In this document: one piece after another, positions 23,675 to 31,459 of the stretch
Numbering within the stretch: the stretch's first letter is position 1
Layout of the letters: each line of letters begins with the position of its first letter
Assembly: GCA_029237685.1 (NCBI GenBank)
Contig: JAQZBV010000024.1
Location: 1 to 36,636, forward strand
DNA from: Cytophagaceae bacterium
GTDB taxonomy: Bacteria; Bacteroidota; Bacteroidia; Cytophagales; Cytophagaceae
DNA: 36,636 bases
Reading direction: 5' to 3'
Program-made: the position numbers and the translations under genes
Notes under the pieces: model-generated
Told to the model about the DNA's origin: nothing
What the model saw: the letters and a program-made list of their open reading frames with translations, nothing else
The model's database searches: none

Positions 23675-25144
23675 ATGAACACCATTGATTTTCAGCAATT
23701 TTTCGAAGCCATTCCGGGACTGCATCTTGTGCTATCGACAGACTTTAGAATTTTAGCCGTCAGTGACGCTTACGCGAGCGCGGCTAAAATGAAAAGAGAA
23801 GCACTTATGGGTCGTGTCTTTTTTGACGTCTTTCCGGATAACCCTGAGGATGTAAAGAACAATGCCGGTTATAACCTTCGGGATATATTGAAAAAAGTAT
23901 TGGAGGAGAAAAAGACGCTAAGCACTCCCCTCCGAATATACAATACTCAGAGACCGGATGGCACATTCGAAACCAAATACTGGAGTTCGGAAGACAAACC
24001 TTTGTTCAATGAAAAAAATGAGGTGAGCTATATTCTTCATAGCGTGACGGAAATCACTGACCTTATCCGATCAGAACAATTATTCAGCAACATCTTCGAA
24101 CACAATCCGGCCAGCATCGCTTTGTCCCGCATGAGTGACGGTAAAATCATGAACGTTAACCAGTCGCTGCTTAAGCTTTTCGGTTTTCCTTCCAAAGAAG
24201 AAATCATTGGCAAAAAGTCGGCGGATCTTAATGTAACCATGGACAGCACCGGAAGAGAAAGAATTGTAGCCGCGCTGTCGAAGGATGAAAAGGTAGTGGG
24301 CGTTGAAGGACAAATTCTTCAGACCAATGGCAACGCCCGTTGGATTTCCTGTTCGATACAAATCGTAGAAATCAACAACGAAAAATGCATGTTGTCTACC
24401 ATGCTCGACATCACACAGAAGAAAGAAGACGAAGCACTCCAACAACTGCAAGCCTCGCAACTGAAACAAGCCAACGAAGAACTGGAAACCTTCAGTTATT
24501 CCGTTTCTCATGATCTAAAGGCACCTCTTCGTTCCTTAGAGGGATTTTCTAAGTTGCTAATGGAAAACTACCAGGGCAAATTTGATGAAGACGCGGACCG
24601 CTGGCTTCGCTTCATATCTGAAAACGCCAACCGCATGGGCGTGCTCATCAATGACATCCTCAACTTCTCCCGCATCAGCCGGACTGAGGTCAATAAAGTA
24701 CCGGTGCGTATGCAACCCTTAGTAGAACAATTATTCGAAGCGGAAAAAAATAATTATGCTCATAAAAAGATTCAGCTTCAGCTCGGTAAATTAGAAGATG
24801 CAGAAGGTGACCGCGCGATGCTTGCTCAGGTATGGCAAAACCTGAGCTCCAATGCCTTAAAATATTCTTCTAAAAACGAACACATCAGCAGCTCTATTGA
24901 TTCCAAGGCAGAAGGAAACTTTGTAGTCTACTCTATTAAAGACAACGGTGTGGGATTTGACGAAAAATACAAGGATAAACTTTTTGGCGTTTTCCAACGT
25001 TTACACCGCAGCGACGAATTTGAAGGCACCGGTGTAGGACTTGCCATCGTTAACCGCATCATACAAAAGCACGACGGTTGGATAAAAGTCAGCAGCACCC
25101 TCGGTAAAGGAACTGAATTTATAGTTGCGCTTCCCATCATTTAA
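23675..25144 (+). CDS. PAS-domain sensor histidine kinase (phytochrome-like class)
   Basis: This 489-residue soluble kinase has two PAS domains (about residues 8-128 and 135-250), a short coiled coil, and HisKA with H279 in SVSHDLKAPLRSL, the form typical of phytochrome-like and Bacteroidota light or redox kinases. The ATPase has NLSSNALKYSS, DNGVGFD and GTGVGLAIV. No bilin-binding GAF is present, so it is not itself a phytochrome. The ligand in the PAS domains is unknown. A single-domain response regulator starts 13 bases after its stop and is the likely partner. Confidence 0.94.
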   Translation: MNTIDFQQFFEAIPGLHLVLSTDFRILAVSDAYASAAKMKREALMGRVFFDVFPDNPEDVKNNAGYNLRDILKKVLEEKKTLSTPLRIYNTQRPDGTFETKYWSSEDKPLFNEKNEVSYILHSVTEITDLIRSEQLFSNIFEHNPASIALSRMSDGKIMNVNQSLLKLFGFPSKEEIIGKKSADLNVTMDSTGRERIVAALSKDEKVVGVEGQILQTNGNARWISCSIQIVEINNEKCMLSTMLDITQKKEDEALQQLQASQLKQANEELETFSYSVSHDLKAPLRSLEGFSKLLMENYQGKFDEDADRWLRFISENANRMGVLINDILNFSRISRTEVNKVPVRMQPLVEQLFEAEKNNYAHKKIQLQLGKLEDAEGDRAMLAQVWQNLSSNALKYSSKNEHISSSIDSKAEGNFVVYSIKDNGVGFDEKYKDKLFGVFQRLHRSDEFEGTGVGLAIVNRIIQKHDGWIKVSSTLGKGTEFIVALPII

Positions 25145-25157
25145 ACCACTATACATC

Positions 25158-25598
25158 ATGACCGAACATATAGTTGACATACTCTTAGTCGAAGACCGCC
25201 CTGAAGATGCGGAACTCGCACTCATGGGCTTGAAAAAATATAACCTCATCAATAAAATCGATTGGGTGAAAGACGGTGAAGAAGCATTGGAATATATTTT
25301 CGCAGAAGGGCGATACAGCCATCGCGACATTAAAAGCAAACCAAAAATGATTTTGCTCGATATTCAAATGCCAAAAGTGGATGGATTGGAAGTATTGAAA
25401 AGATTGCGCAACGATGAACAAACGAAAGACATTCCTGTGATCATGCTTACGACTTCTAAAGAGCAACAAGATATCATTGACGCTTACAAGCTGAACGTAA
25501 ATGCCTATATCCTCAAACCGGTTGACTTCGGAGGCTTTACGGAAGCCATGAAGACGATGGGGATGTTTTGGATTTTATTGAATCAAAGACCGTATTAG
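25158..25598 (+). CDS. Single-domain response regulator (Rcp1-like)
   Basis: This 146-residue protein is a lone receiver domain: acidic pocket in LLVEDRPEDAEL, phospho-acceptor D68 in LLDIQMPKVDG, switch threonine in MLTTSK, lysine in LKPVDF. It has no output domain and resembles the small regulators paired with phytochrome-type kinases. The ATG at 25158 is chosen because the upstream in-frame extension overlaps the kinase gene and is not receiver-like. The last codons run into a heptanucleotide repeat, and the stop codon TAG is part of its first unit. Confidence 0.92.
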   Translation: MTEHIVDILLVEDRPEDAELALMGLKKYNLINKIDWVKDGEEALEYIFAEGRYSHRDIKSKPKMILLDIQMPKVDGLEVLKRLRNDEQTKDIPVIMLTTSKEQQDIIDAYKLNVNAYILKPVDFGGFTEAMKTMGMFWILLNQRPY

Positions 25599-25622
25599 TT
25601 GTTAGTTGTTAGTTGTTAGTTG
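25595..25622 (+). repeat. TTAGTTG heptanucleotide repeat, four units
   Basis: Four perfect TTAGTTG units. The TAG at 25596-25598 inside the first unit is the stop codon of the response regulator gene. Confidence 0.9.
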
Positions 25623-25638
25623 TTTTTACAAAATAATT

Positions 25639-26580
25639 ATGAAGGCGATTGTATTGAAAGATTTTGGTGGTGTAGAACACTTGGTGAAACAGGAATTGCC
25701 AATTCCAGCTGTTGCTGCGGATGAGGTTTTGATACAAGTAAAAGCAATCAGCATTAATCCGGTGGATGTAAAGACGCGTGCGGGCAAAGGCATGGCGGGT
25801 AGATTGAAAGAAATAAAACCTTTGATTCTTGGATGGGACATTTCCGGTATTGTGACAGAAGTAGGGGATGCCGTACTGGGATTAAAAAAAGGCGATGAAG
25901 TATTCGGCATGGTCAACTTCCCCGGTCACGGACAAGCCTATGCGGAATACGTGGCGGCACCTGCTGCGCATGTGGCGTTAAAACCTTCCAACATTTCGCA
26001 CGAAGAAGCGGCGGCTGCTACCCTGGCGGCATTGACAGCCTGGCAAGCATTGGTCACACATGCCAACTTACAGCCAGGAGCTTATGTATTGATTCATGCG
26101 GCTTCCGGGGGCGTGGGACATTACGCGGTACAACTGGCGAAACATTTAGGCGCCAACGTCACCGGAACTTCTTCCGGAAGCAACAAAGACTTTGTACTGA
26201 ACTTGGGTGCGGACCTGCACATCAATTATAAAAGAGAGCTATTAGAAGATGTAGCGCCACACATGGACTTTGTGTTGGATACCATCGGCGGTGAATCCAT
26301 CGACCATTCCATCAACGTAACCAAGCAAGGCGGCACGGTCATCAGCATTCCCAGTGGTTTGAATGAAACCGTAGTGGAGAAAGCAAAAGCAAAAGGGGTG
26401 AACGGTTATTTCTTTCTCGTGCAATCCAACGGGCAGGACATGCAACATATTGCTGCGTTACTAGAAAAAGGAATTTTGAAGTCCACCGTTTCCAAAACCT
26501 TTTCGCTCGATCAAATCGCTGAGGCACACTTAGCGGTGGAGAGCGGGAGAACGGTTGGAAAAGTGGTAGTTGTTCTATAA
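25639..26580 (+). CDS. NADP-dependent quinone oxidoreductase-like MDR protein
   Basis: This 313-residue medium-chain dehydrogenase/reductase has an N-terminal GroES-like domain (about residues 1-125) and a Rossmann domain with AASGGVGHYAVQLAK (about 150-165), the NADPH-binding pattern of zinc-free quinone oxidoreductases. The zinc-binding cysteines of alcohol dehydrogenases are absent. The C-terminus AHLAVESGRTVGKVVV is typical. It probably reduces quinones or reactive enones. The ATG at 25639 is used; upstream in-frame sequence lies in the heptanucleotide repeat. The DUF6157 gene follows after 15 bases. Confidence 0.92.
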   Translation: MKAIVLKDFGGVEHLVKQELPIPAVAADEVLIQVKAISINPVDVKTRAGKGMAGRLKEIKPLILGWDISGIVTEVGDAVLGLKKGDEVFGMVNFPGHGQAYAEYVAAPAAHVALKPSNISHEEAAAATLAALTAWQALVTHANLQPGAYVLIHAASGGVGHYAVQLAKHLGANVTGTSSGSNKDFVLNLGADLHINYKRELLEDVAPHMDFVLDTIGGESIDHSINVTKQGGTVISIPSGLNETVVEKAKAKGVNGYFFLVQSNGQDMQHIAALLEKGILKSTVSKTFSLDQIAEAHLAVESGRTVGKVVVVL

Positions 26581-26595
26581 ATATCCTTGCACACC

Positions 26596-27009
26596 ATGAA
26601 GACACACACCACCAACTACGAAAATACGTTCATAACCATCGCCGAAGATAGCCCTACTTCCACCGGAGAAATCCCACCGTTAAAAGCAGATAAAAAAACG
26701 GCAGCGAACATTCAGTTTGAAATGATCAGTAAACACCCCTATAAATACACGTCTGATGATGTGCTGTTTCAGGTCTTTGCAGAAAAAAACGATCTGACGA
26801 AAAGCGAATACAAAGAAGCCAGAGAACAATTTTTTTCTAAAGGCCAACCTTGTTTTCGCGCTTCTCCTCTTACCAAGCGCTACGGCTGGGGCATTCATAA
26901 CGACAAAAACGGGAAAATAGCCCTTTACAGTGCAGGCAGTGCGGAGTACAAAAAACTTTCTAAAGACACCACATTGAAAGTGGTGAAAGCGATGAAGTCG
27001 GCAAAATAA
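26596..27009 (+). CDS. DUF6157 family protein
   Basis: This 137-residue soluble protein begins MKTHTTNYENTFITIAEDSP and carries NIQFEMISKHPYKYTSDDVLF, FFSKGQPCFRASPLTKRYGWGIH and a closing lysine-rich helix, all hallmarks of the DUF6157 family, whose role is unknown. Length is normal. I chose the ATG at 26596 over a TTG at 26587. It is probably co-transcribed with the quinone oxidoreductase gene. A seven-unit TTAGTTG repeat starts two bases after its stop. Confidence 0.8.
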   Translation: MKTHTTNYENTFITIAEDSPTSTGEIPPLKADKKTAANIQFEMISKHPYKYTSDDVLFQVFAEKNDLTKSEYKEAREQFFSKGQPCFRASPLTKRYGWGIHNDKNGKIALYSAGSAEYKKLSKDTTLKVVKAMKSAK

Positions 27010-27010
27010 T

Positions 27011-27059
27011 TTAGTTGTTAGTTGTTAGTTGTTAGTTGTTAGTTGTTAGTTGTTAGTTG
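27011..27059 (+). repeat. TTAGTTG heptanucleotide repeat, seven units
   Basis: Seven perfect tandem TTAGTTG units, starting just after the DUF6157 stop codon and lying between convergent genes. Confidence 0.95.
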
Positions 27060-27085
27060 TTTATTATTTCTAACAACATCTACTC

Positions 27086-27454
27086 TTATTCCTGCAAGGC
27101 TAACTGATTTCCCTCGCTGTCTTCAAAAACCATGAAGTAGCCAAAGCCGGGAGCTATTTCCTTTTTCTCTTGAATAATTTTTCCACCCAAGACTTCAATC
27201 TTGGAAATCATTACATCCATTTGGCCGTAAGCATTTAAGTAAACCAACGGACCATTTTTACCAGGTTTTGTAAAATCATATTGTACGAGCGCGCCACTAA
27301 ATCCCTCATCATTCTTATTAGGAAAACAGGGATACATTTCTTCTCCTACCGCCATGTCAACAAGTTGACAGTCAAACAGCGTTTCATAAAAATGCTTTGC
27401 TCGTTTAAGATTTACATAGGGTATTTCAAGCCAGTTTACAATTTCAATTGCCAT
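27086..27454 (-). CDS. VOC family protein (glyoxalase/bleomycin-resistance fold)
   Basis: This 122-residue protein is a single VOC domain: VNWLEIPYVNLKRAKHFYETLFDCQL at the start, then GPLVYLNAYGQMDVMISKIEVLGGKII and GYFMVFEDSEGNQLALQE. It probably forms a dimer to bind a small ligand or metal. The ATG at 27454 gives the usual start a few residues before the first strand. The acyl-CoA dehydrogenase gene ends 38 bases upstream on the same strand, so they may share a transcript. The substrate is unknown. Confidence 0.87.
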   Translation of the reverse strand: MAIEIVNWLEIPYVNLKRAKHFYETLFDCQLVDMAVGEEMYPCFPNKNDEGFSGALVQYDFTKPGKNGPLVYLNAYGQMDVMISKIEVLGGKIIQEKKEIAPGFGYFMVFEDSEGNQLALQE

Positions 27455-27492
27455 AAACTCAATTTTTTCAACAACCAACAACTCCTTAACTA

Positions 27493-28848
27493 TTACACAA
27501 ATGCGCTATACCCTGTAATCGCTCTTCCCACGATCAAGGTATTCACTTCCTTCGTTCCTTCATATGAATAAATCGCTTCGGCATCGGCTACGAAACGCGC
27601 CACGTTGTATTGCATCAAAATACCATTGCCTCCCATCACTTCTCTCGCACGGCTTACAATGTCTCGGGTACGCAAACTGCAAAATACCTTCGCCAGTGAA
27701 GCATGTTCGTCTGTGAGTAATCCTTCGTCTTGTAATTGCGACAAACGGAAAACCAGGGTTTGTGTCGCGGTGAGGTTCGATAACATTTCCACCAAATGGT
27801 TTTGGATCAACTGAAAAGCAGCAATGGGTTTACCAAATTGTTTTCTTTCTCTGGTATAAGCCAAGGCGTTTTCATAGGCTCCTCTCGCACAGCCTACCGC
27901 CAGCCAGGCCACACCGGCTCTGGTCATGCGCAAGACTTCCGCGGTATCTTTAAAGGAATTGGCCCTTTGTAACCGGTCTTCTTCCAGTACTTCACAATTG
28001 GTCAACGTGATCACACCATTTTGTACGATACGAAGAGCCATTTTATCTTCCATTTTTTCCACGGCCAATCCGGGAGTTCCTTTCTTCACCAAAAATCCTT
28101 TTACCTGATCGTCGTCCACATCTCTTGCCCAAATGATGATGACATCGGCGAAGGTCGCGTTGCCGATCCATTTTTTCTGTCCGTTCAATACCCATATATC
28201 TCCTACTCGCTTTGCTTCCATGGTCAAACCACCGGCTACGGCCGAACCGACTTCGGGTTCTGTCAAACCGAATGCCCCGATTTTTTTGAACTGTTGCAAA
28301 TCCGGTAACCATTTTTGTTTTTGTTCTTCCGATCCCAACAAATAAATGCTGCCCATCACTAAGCCGCTTTGCACACCGAAGAAGGTAGCGATAGAGGTAT
28401 CCACGCGTGCCATCTCCATGGCCAGTATGCCTTCCAGCAAACTGGATCTTCCGGAACATCCATATCCTTTATAGGTAACTCCACAAATATTTAATGCGGC
28501 AAGCTTCGAAATGATTTCAAAAGGAAATTCGGCCTTCAGCCAATATTCGTTTGCTATGGGTTTTACTTCACGCTCCATGAACTCACGCACTTTCAATTGC
28601 GTGGCACGGTCTTCATCTGTCAGTGTTTGCGCCAGATGATAAAAATCCGCTTCAATGGGTGGTAGTTCTTTTTTCTTGCCGGAGTGACTCAGCATTTTCA
28701 TCAAGCCGTTCAATTGCTTGTCGTCCATCTTGCTCACGGTCTGCATGACCTGGCCGAGGTCTACTTTTGCAGACAACTTGCTGAGTGCTGCAAGGTCTAC
28801 CTGTCTAAAAAGTTTATAGGCTTGTTTGATGTTGGAGAAAATACCCAT
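27493..28848 (-). CDS. Acyl-CoA dehydrogenase, glutaryl-CoA dehydrogenase-like
   Basis: This 451-residue flavoenzyme has an N-terminal extension of about 70 residues, then the acyl-CoA dehydrogenase fold: FAD and substrate contacts in FGLTEPEVGSAVAGG and KKWIGNA, MTRAGVAWLAVGCARGAYENALAYTRERKQFGKPI, and a C-terminal SYEGTKEVNTLIVGRAITG that holds the likely catalytic glutamate (in YEGT), as in glutaryl-CoA-type dehydrogenases. It oxidises an acyl-CoA at the alpha-beta bond, passing electrons to electron-transfer flavoprotein. The exact acyl group cannot be read from sequence. An eight-unit TTAGTTG repeat lies just upstream of its start. Confidence 0.93.
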   Translation of the reverse strand: MGIFSNIKQAYKLFRQVDLAALSKLSAKVDLGQVMQTVSKMDDKQLNGLMKMLSHSGKKKELPPIEADFYHLAQTLTDEDRATQLKVREFMEREVKPIANEYWLKAEFPFEIISKLAALNICGVTYKGYGCSGRSSLLEGILAMEMARVDTSIATFFGVQSGLVMGSIYLLGSEEQKQKWLPDLQQFKKIGAFGLTEPEVGSAVAGGLTMEAKRVGDIWVLNGQKKWIGNATFADVIIIWARDVDDDQVKGFLVKKGTPGLAVEKMEDKMALRIVQNGVITLTNCEVLEEDRLQRANSFKDTAEVLRMTRAGVAWLAVGCARGAYENALAYTRERKQFGKPIAAFQLIQNHLVEMLSNLTATQTLVFRLSQLQDEGLLTDEHASLAKVFCSLRTRDIVSRAREVMGGNGILMQYNVARFVADAEAIYSYEGTKEVNTLIVGRAITGYSAFV

Positions 28849-28856
28849 AGCTGATA

Positions 28857-28911
28857 TAGTTGTTAGTTGTTAGTTGTTAGTTGTTAGTTGTTAGTTGTTA
28901 GTTGTTAGTTG
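28857..28911. repeat. TTAGTTG heptanucleotide repeat, about eight units
   Basis: 55 bases of uninterrupted 7-base repeat, the longest in the window. Here it lies between divergent genes, eight bases upstream of the acyl-CoA dehydrogenase ATG, unlike the other copies, which follow genes. Confidence 0.95.
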
Positions 28912-29055
28912 AAAAATATTTTATTGTTTCTTCAACTCTGATGCCTCAATATATTGATTTTAACGACAAACAAAAGCATCGTTTGACTTTCATACTGTTC
29001 GTCTTTCCTCTGGATGAATTTTTATTATCTTTATAGTCTGACTCAACACTTTATA

Positions 29056-29745
29056 ATGAACCGCATCGACAGACTCTTTGGTATACTTACTCTGCTGCAA
29101 TCCAAAAAATATGTGACAGCGGAACGCATCGCTGAAAAGTTTGATATCAGTGTACGCACGGTATACCGTGATGTGAAAGCATTGGGTGAACAAGGTGTGC
29201 CGGTCAGTTTTGAGCAGCATAAAGGATATTTCATTGTACAAGGTTATTTTCTTCCACCGGTAGCCTTCAATTCTGATGAAGCCAATGCCTTGCTGCTCAT
29301 GGAAACCATGGTCGCAGGATTTGCGGACCAATCCATCGCTACACATTATTCTTCTGCTTTGAATAAAGTAAAGGCGGTGTTGAAATCCAGTCAAAAAGAA
29401 AAACTGGAACTGATGAGCAGTAAGATCAAGCTGCAATTGCCGGATCGCTTACGCCCTAATTTTTCTTACTTGTCCATTTTACAAGAAGCCATTACATCCA
29501 GCCTCATTATCGAAATAGAATATACCAACAACAAAGGCGAATCGAGCTTGCGCAAAGCCGAACCCATCGGTCTTATTTTTTATGCCTTCGGCTGGCACGT
29601 GATCGGCTGGTGTCACCTGAGAAAAGAATACCGTGATTTTAAAGTGGCACGTATTATGAATATTCGGTTGACGGATTTGCCCTTTACAAAATCATCGCAT
29701 ATGTCTTTGGATGAGTATATGGAACAATTGCCTGTTCACTTTTGA
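29056..29745 (+). CDS. YafY-type transcriptional regulator (HTH and WYL domains)
   Basis: This 229-residue regulator has an N-terminal winged helix (about residues 1-60, RIDRLFGILTLLQSKKYVTAERIAEKFDISVRTVYRDVKAL) and a C-terminal WYL domain (about 140-220, IEIEYTNNKGESSLRKAEPIGLIFYAFGWHVIGWCHLR). WYL domains bind nucleotides or other ligands. It is divergent from the acyl-CoA dehydrogenase gene. The ATG at 29056 is used because it opens the HTH directly. Confidence 0.92.
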   Translation: MNRIDRLFGILTLLQSKKYVTAERIAEKFDISVRTVYRDVKALGEQGVPVSFEQHKGYFIVQGYFLPPVAFNSDEANALLLMETMVAGFADQSIATHYSSALNKVKAVLKSSQKEKLELMSSKIKLQLPDRLRPNFSYLSILQEAITSSLIIEIEYTNNKGESSLRKAEPIGLIFYAFGWHVIGWCHLRKEYRDFKVARIMNIRLTDLPFTKSSHMSLDEYMEQLPVHF

Positions 29746-29762
29746 TCTAACTGGCTGCCTGA

Positions 29763-29788
29763 GCCCCTAATCCCCTAAAGGGGACTTT
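29763..29788 (+). repeat. CCCCTAAT-family short palindromic repeat
   Basis: Contains CCCCTAATCCCCTAAAGGGG followed by ACTTT; near-identical to 36551-36575 and to the reverse complement of 20843-20870. Confidence 0.65.
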
Positions 29789-29859
29789 GCATTCAAGTGT
29801 GCTTCAATAATATGAATGACTTCATGGATGTTATTTTGCACTTGCTGATTTGTAAATTG

Positions 29860-29965
29860 TTAGTCCCCGCAGGGTCTCCTGAAAGGCACTCTGCGTCTTG
29901 AGTGACGCGCAGCTTGCATTCAAGCATCGCGCAGGGTCCTCTTCGAGAGACCCTGCGGGGACTAA
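29860..29965. repeat. REPIN-like element, family B, copy 2
   Basis: Perfect 19-base terminal inverted repeats: TTAGTCCCCGCAGGGTCTC at 29860-29878 and its complement at 29947-29965. An internal AGGGTCCTCT/AGAGACCCT hairpin sits at the right end. Spacer differs from copy 1 at 23436-23540. Confidence 0.75.
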
Positions 29966-29984
29966 GGGGAATTTACCTCTTGTT

Positions 29985-30078
29985 TGGGTGCCAGGTCTTT
30001 CGACCTGACACTGCGGGACCCTAGTAATAATGTTTCGTTTTCATACAAACAGTGTCAGGTCGAAAGACCTGACACCCA
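29985..30078. repeat. REPIN-like element, family A, copy 1
   Basis: 94-base element with 29-base terminal inverted repeats (one mismatch). Each arm contains its own mini-hairpin (CAGGTC/GACCTG). It differs from copy 2 at 34020-34113 at only three positions, spacer included. Confidence 0.85.
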
Positions 30079-30096
30079 GTCTACCAGAAAGGACTA

Positions 30097-30123
30097 TTTC
30101 GCTCTCCGCTCTGTTTCTCCGCT
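30097..30123 (-). repeat. CTCCGCT (GCGGAGA-type) heptanucleotide repeat
   Basis: TTTCGCT, CTCCGCT, a 6-base CTGTTT unit and CTCCGCT in tandem. It is the reverse complement of the block at 15482-15510. Confidence 0.5.
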
Positions 30124-30226
30124 CTTGATTTAATCTCCTAAAAAATTTTACTCCCCTTTTTTACACTGCCATAGGGTTGTCAGTGCCCTGCGTTTTCTTT
30201 GTGTCATCACTAAACCGAAAAAGCTT

Positions 30227-30748
30227 ATGTCAGCCACTGAAACCAAATCCCTTGCTATTATTGATCTGTTATTGAAAGAATTAGATCAGGAAGCCATCAC
30301 GACACGCAAAATGCTGGCTGTCGTACCGAACGATAAATACGATTGGCGACCGCATCCTAAAAGCATGAGCATTCAACAACTCGCTACGCACATCGGAGAG
30401 CTTCCAGGTTGGGTATCAATGACCCTTTATACCGAAGAACTGGACTTTGCAGCCAATCCTTACCAACAAGAAAAAATCGGGAATACCACAGACCTGCTCG
30501 CCTATTTTGAGCGCTCTTATGCAGCAGGAAAAGCAGCCTTGGAACAGGCAACGGAAGAACAATTGTTAGAAAACTGGACCCTGAGAAACGGTGAGGAAAT
30601 TTACAGTGTCTCTTCTAAAGCAGAAGTGATCCGCATGGCTTATTCTCAACTAGTGCATCACCGTGCGCAACTGGGTGTGTTCCTGCGTTTGCTGGATGTT
30701 CCGATTCCGGGGAGTTACGGACCAAGTGCCGATGACATGAACTTTTAA
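30227..30748 (+). CDS. DinB family protein
   Basis: This 173-residue protein is a four-helix DinB-fold protein. It shows the family pattern of spaced histidines: ATHIGELPGW in the first half and LVHHRAQLGVFLR near the end, likely metal ligands. The helix YDWRPHPKSMSIQQLATHI is typical. DinB-like proteins include thiol-dependent transferases, but many are uncharacterised; the role here is unknown. A GyrI-like gene follows on the same strand after a hairpin terminator, so the two are probably separate units. Confidence 0.88.
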   Translation: MSATETKSLAIIDLLLKELDQEAITTRKMLAVVPNDKYDWRPHPKSMSIQQLATHIGELPGWVSMTLYTEELDFAANPYQQEKIGNTTDLLAYFERSYAAGKAALEQATEEQLLENWTLRNGEEIYSVSSKAEVIRMAYSQLVHHRAQLGVFLRLLDVPIPGSYGPSADDMNF

Positions 30749-30760
30749 ATCAGCAACGGT

Positions 30761-30797
30761 ATGGAGCAAGTGCAACACCTCTTGCTCCATCATTTTT
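30761..30797 (+). terminator. Intrinsic terminator after the DinB gene
   Basis: ATGGAGCAAG at 30761-30770 pairs perfectly with CTTGCTCCAT at 30781-30790 across a 10-base loop, followed by a T run at 30793-30797. Confidence 0.75.
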
Positions 30798-30809
30798 AAT
30801 GCTTACGAT

Positions 30810-31388
30810 ATGAAAAAAATAGACCTTTCTAAAAAACACAAAGCCTATTATAGTGCATTGGATCGACCTGAGTTGGTGGAGGTAGAAGCTGCTGCCTTTT
30901 TATGCATACAAGGCAAAGGCGATCCTTCTTCGGAAGAATTTAGACAATGCAAACTTCGTGAAAAAGATTTTGTCGTAGCAAAGCTGGAAGGACTTTGGTC
31001 TTACGATAAAACAAAATACGCGAGCATCAGCATGGAAGAAGCGCCGACTCGTATTCCCCGTGCTGACTGGACCTATACGCTTATGATCCGCATACCGGAA
31101 TTCGTCACCAGACAAGACCTGCACCAGGCTTTGGAAGTGGCGCGCATGAAAAAGAAAATTGCATTCGAACAGGAAATAAAACGGGTGGAAATTCCTGCCC
31201 ATAGAGCGGTACAGATCCTGCACAAGGGCTCGTTTGACAAAGAACCGGAATCGCTTCAGGAAATTTCTTCTTTCATGAAAGAACACGCGTTTCAACAAGG
31301 AGGACAACACCATGAAATTTATTTATCGGACTTTAGAAAAACGGTTCCAGACAAATTAAGAACCATTTTACGAGAACCTATAAAATAA
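30810..31388 (+). CDS. GyrI-like small-molecule-binding protein
   Basis: This 192-residue protein has the GyrI-like (SOUL/BmrR effector-type) fold: KAYYSALDRPELVEVEAAAFLCIQGKGDP at the start, DFVVAKLEGLWSYD, PRADWTYTLMIRIPEFV, VEIPAHRAVQILHKGSFDKEPESLQEISSFM, and a closing HHEIYLSDFRKTVPDKLRTILREPI that fits the common ending of the stand-alone family. It lacks a DNA-binding domain. Such proteins bind or hydrolyse small hydrophobic molecules. A bidirectional terminator follows its stop. Confidence 0.88.
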   Translation: MKKIDLSKKHKAYYSALDRPELVEVEAAAFLCIQGKGDPSSEEFRQCKLREKDFVVAKLEGLWSYDKTKYASISMEEAPTRIPRADWTYTLMIRIPEFVTRQDLHQALEVARMKKKIAFEQEIKRVEIPAHRAVQILHKGSFDKEPESLQEISSFMKEHAFQQGGQHHEIYLSDFRKTVPDKLRTILREPIK

Positions 31389-31389
31389 G

Positions 31390-31431
31390 ACAAAGCAAAG
31401 CCGGTGTTAACACGCACCGGCCTTGCTTTGT
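31390..31431. terminator. Bidirectional terminator between GyrI-like and DUF4142 genes
   Basis: A 17-base stem (31390-31406 with 31415-31431) with one wobble or mismatch and an 8-base loop. The GC-rich inner part is GCCGGTG/CACCGGC, and the outer parts are ACAAAG and CTTTGT. Confidence 0.75.
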
Positions 31432-31459
31432 TGTTCAGTTTAAACTCTCGTTTTGGAAA

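Larger units (their letters stand above)
29746..30226. other. Gene-free stretch dense with repeat elements
   Basis: No credible gene. From left to right it holds a CCCCTAAT-family repeat (29763-29788), a family B REPIN-like element (29860-29965), a family A REPIN-like element (29985-30078) only 19 bases later, and a CTCCGCT heptanucleotide block (30097-30123). The final 100 bases should hold the DinB gene promoter; TTTCTTTG near 30197 is only a partial match to TAnnTTTG. Confidence 0.55.

Noticed and set aside
24080-24511. 143-residue minus-strand open frame
   Set aside because: Antisense to the PAS kinase; composition typical of a shadow of a real gene.
28043-28459. 138-residue minus-strand open frame
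   Set aside because: Out-of-frame shadow of the acyl-CoA dehydrogenase on the same strand, arginine-rich without domain features.
27011-28911. CRISPR array
   Set aside because: The TTAGTTG tracts are pure tandem 7-mers with no spacers and no cas genes nearby.
29860-30078. Insertion sequence or composite transposon
   Set aside because: The terminal inverted repeats enclose about 100 bases each and no transposase gene; REPIN-like elements fit better.
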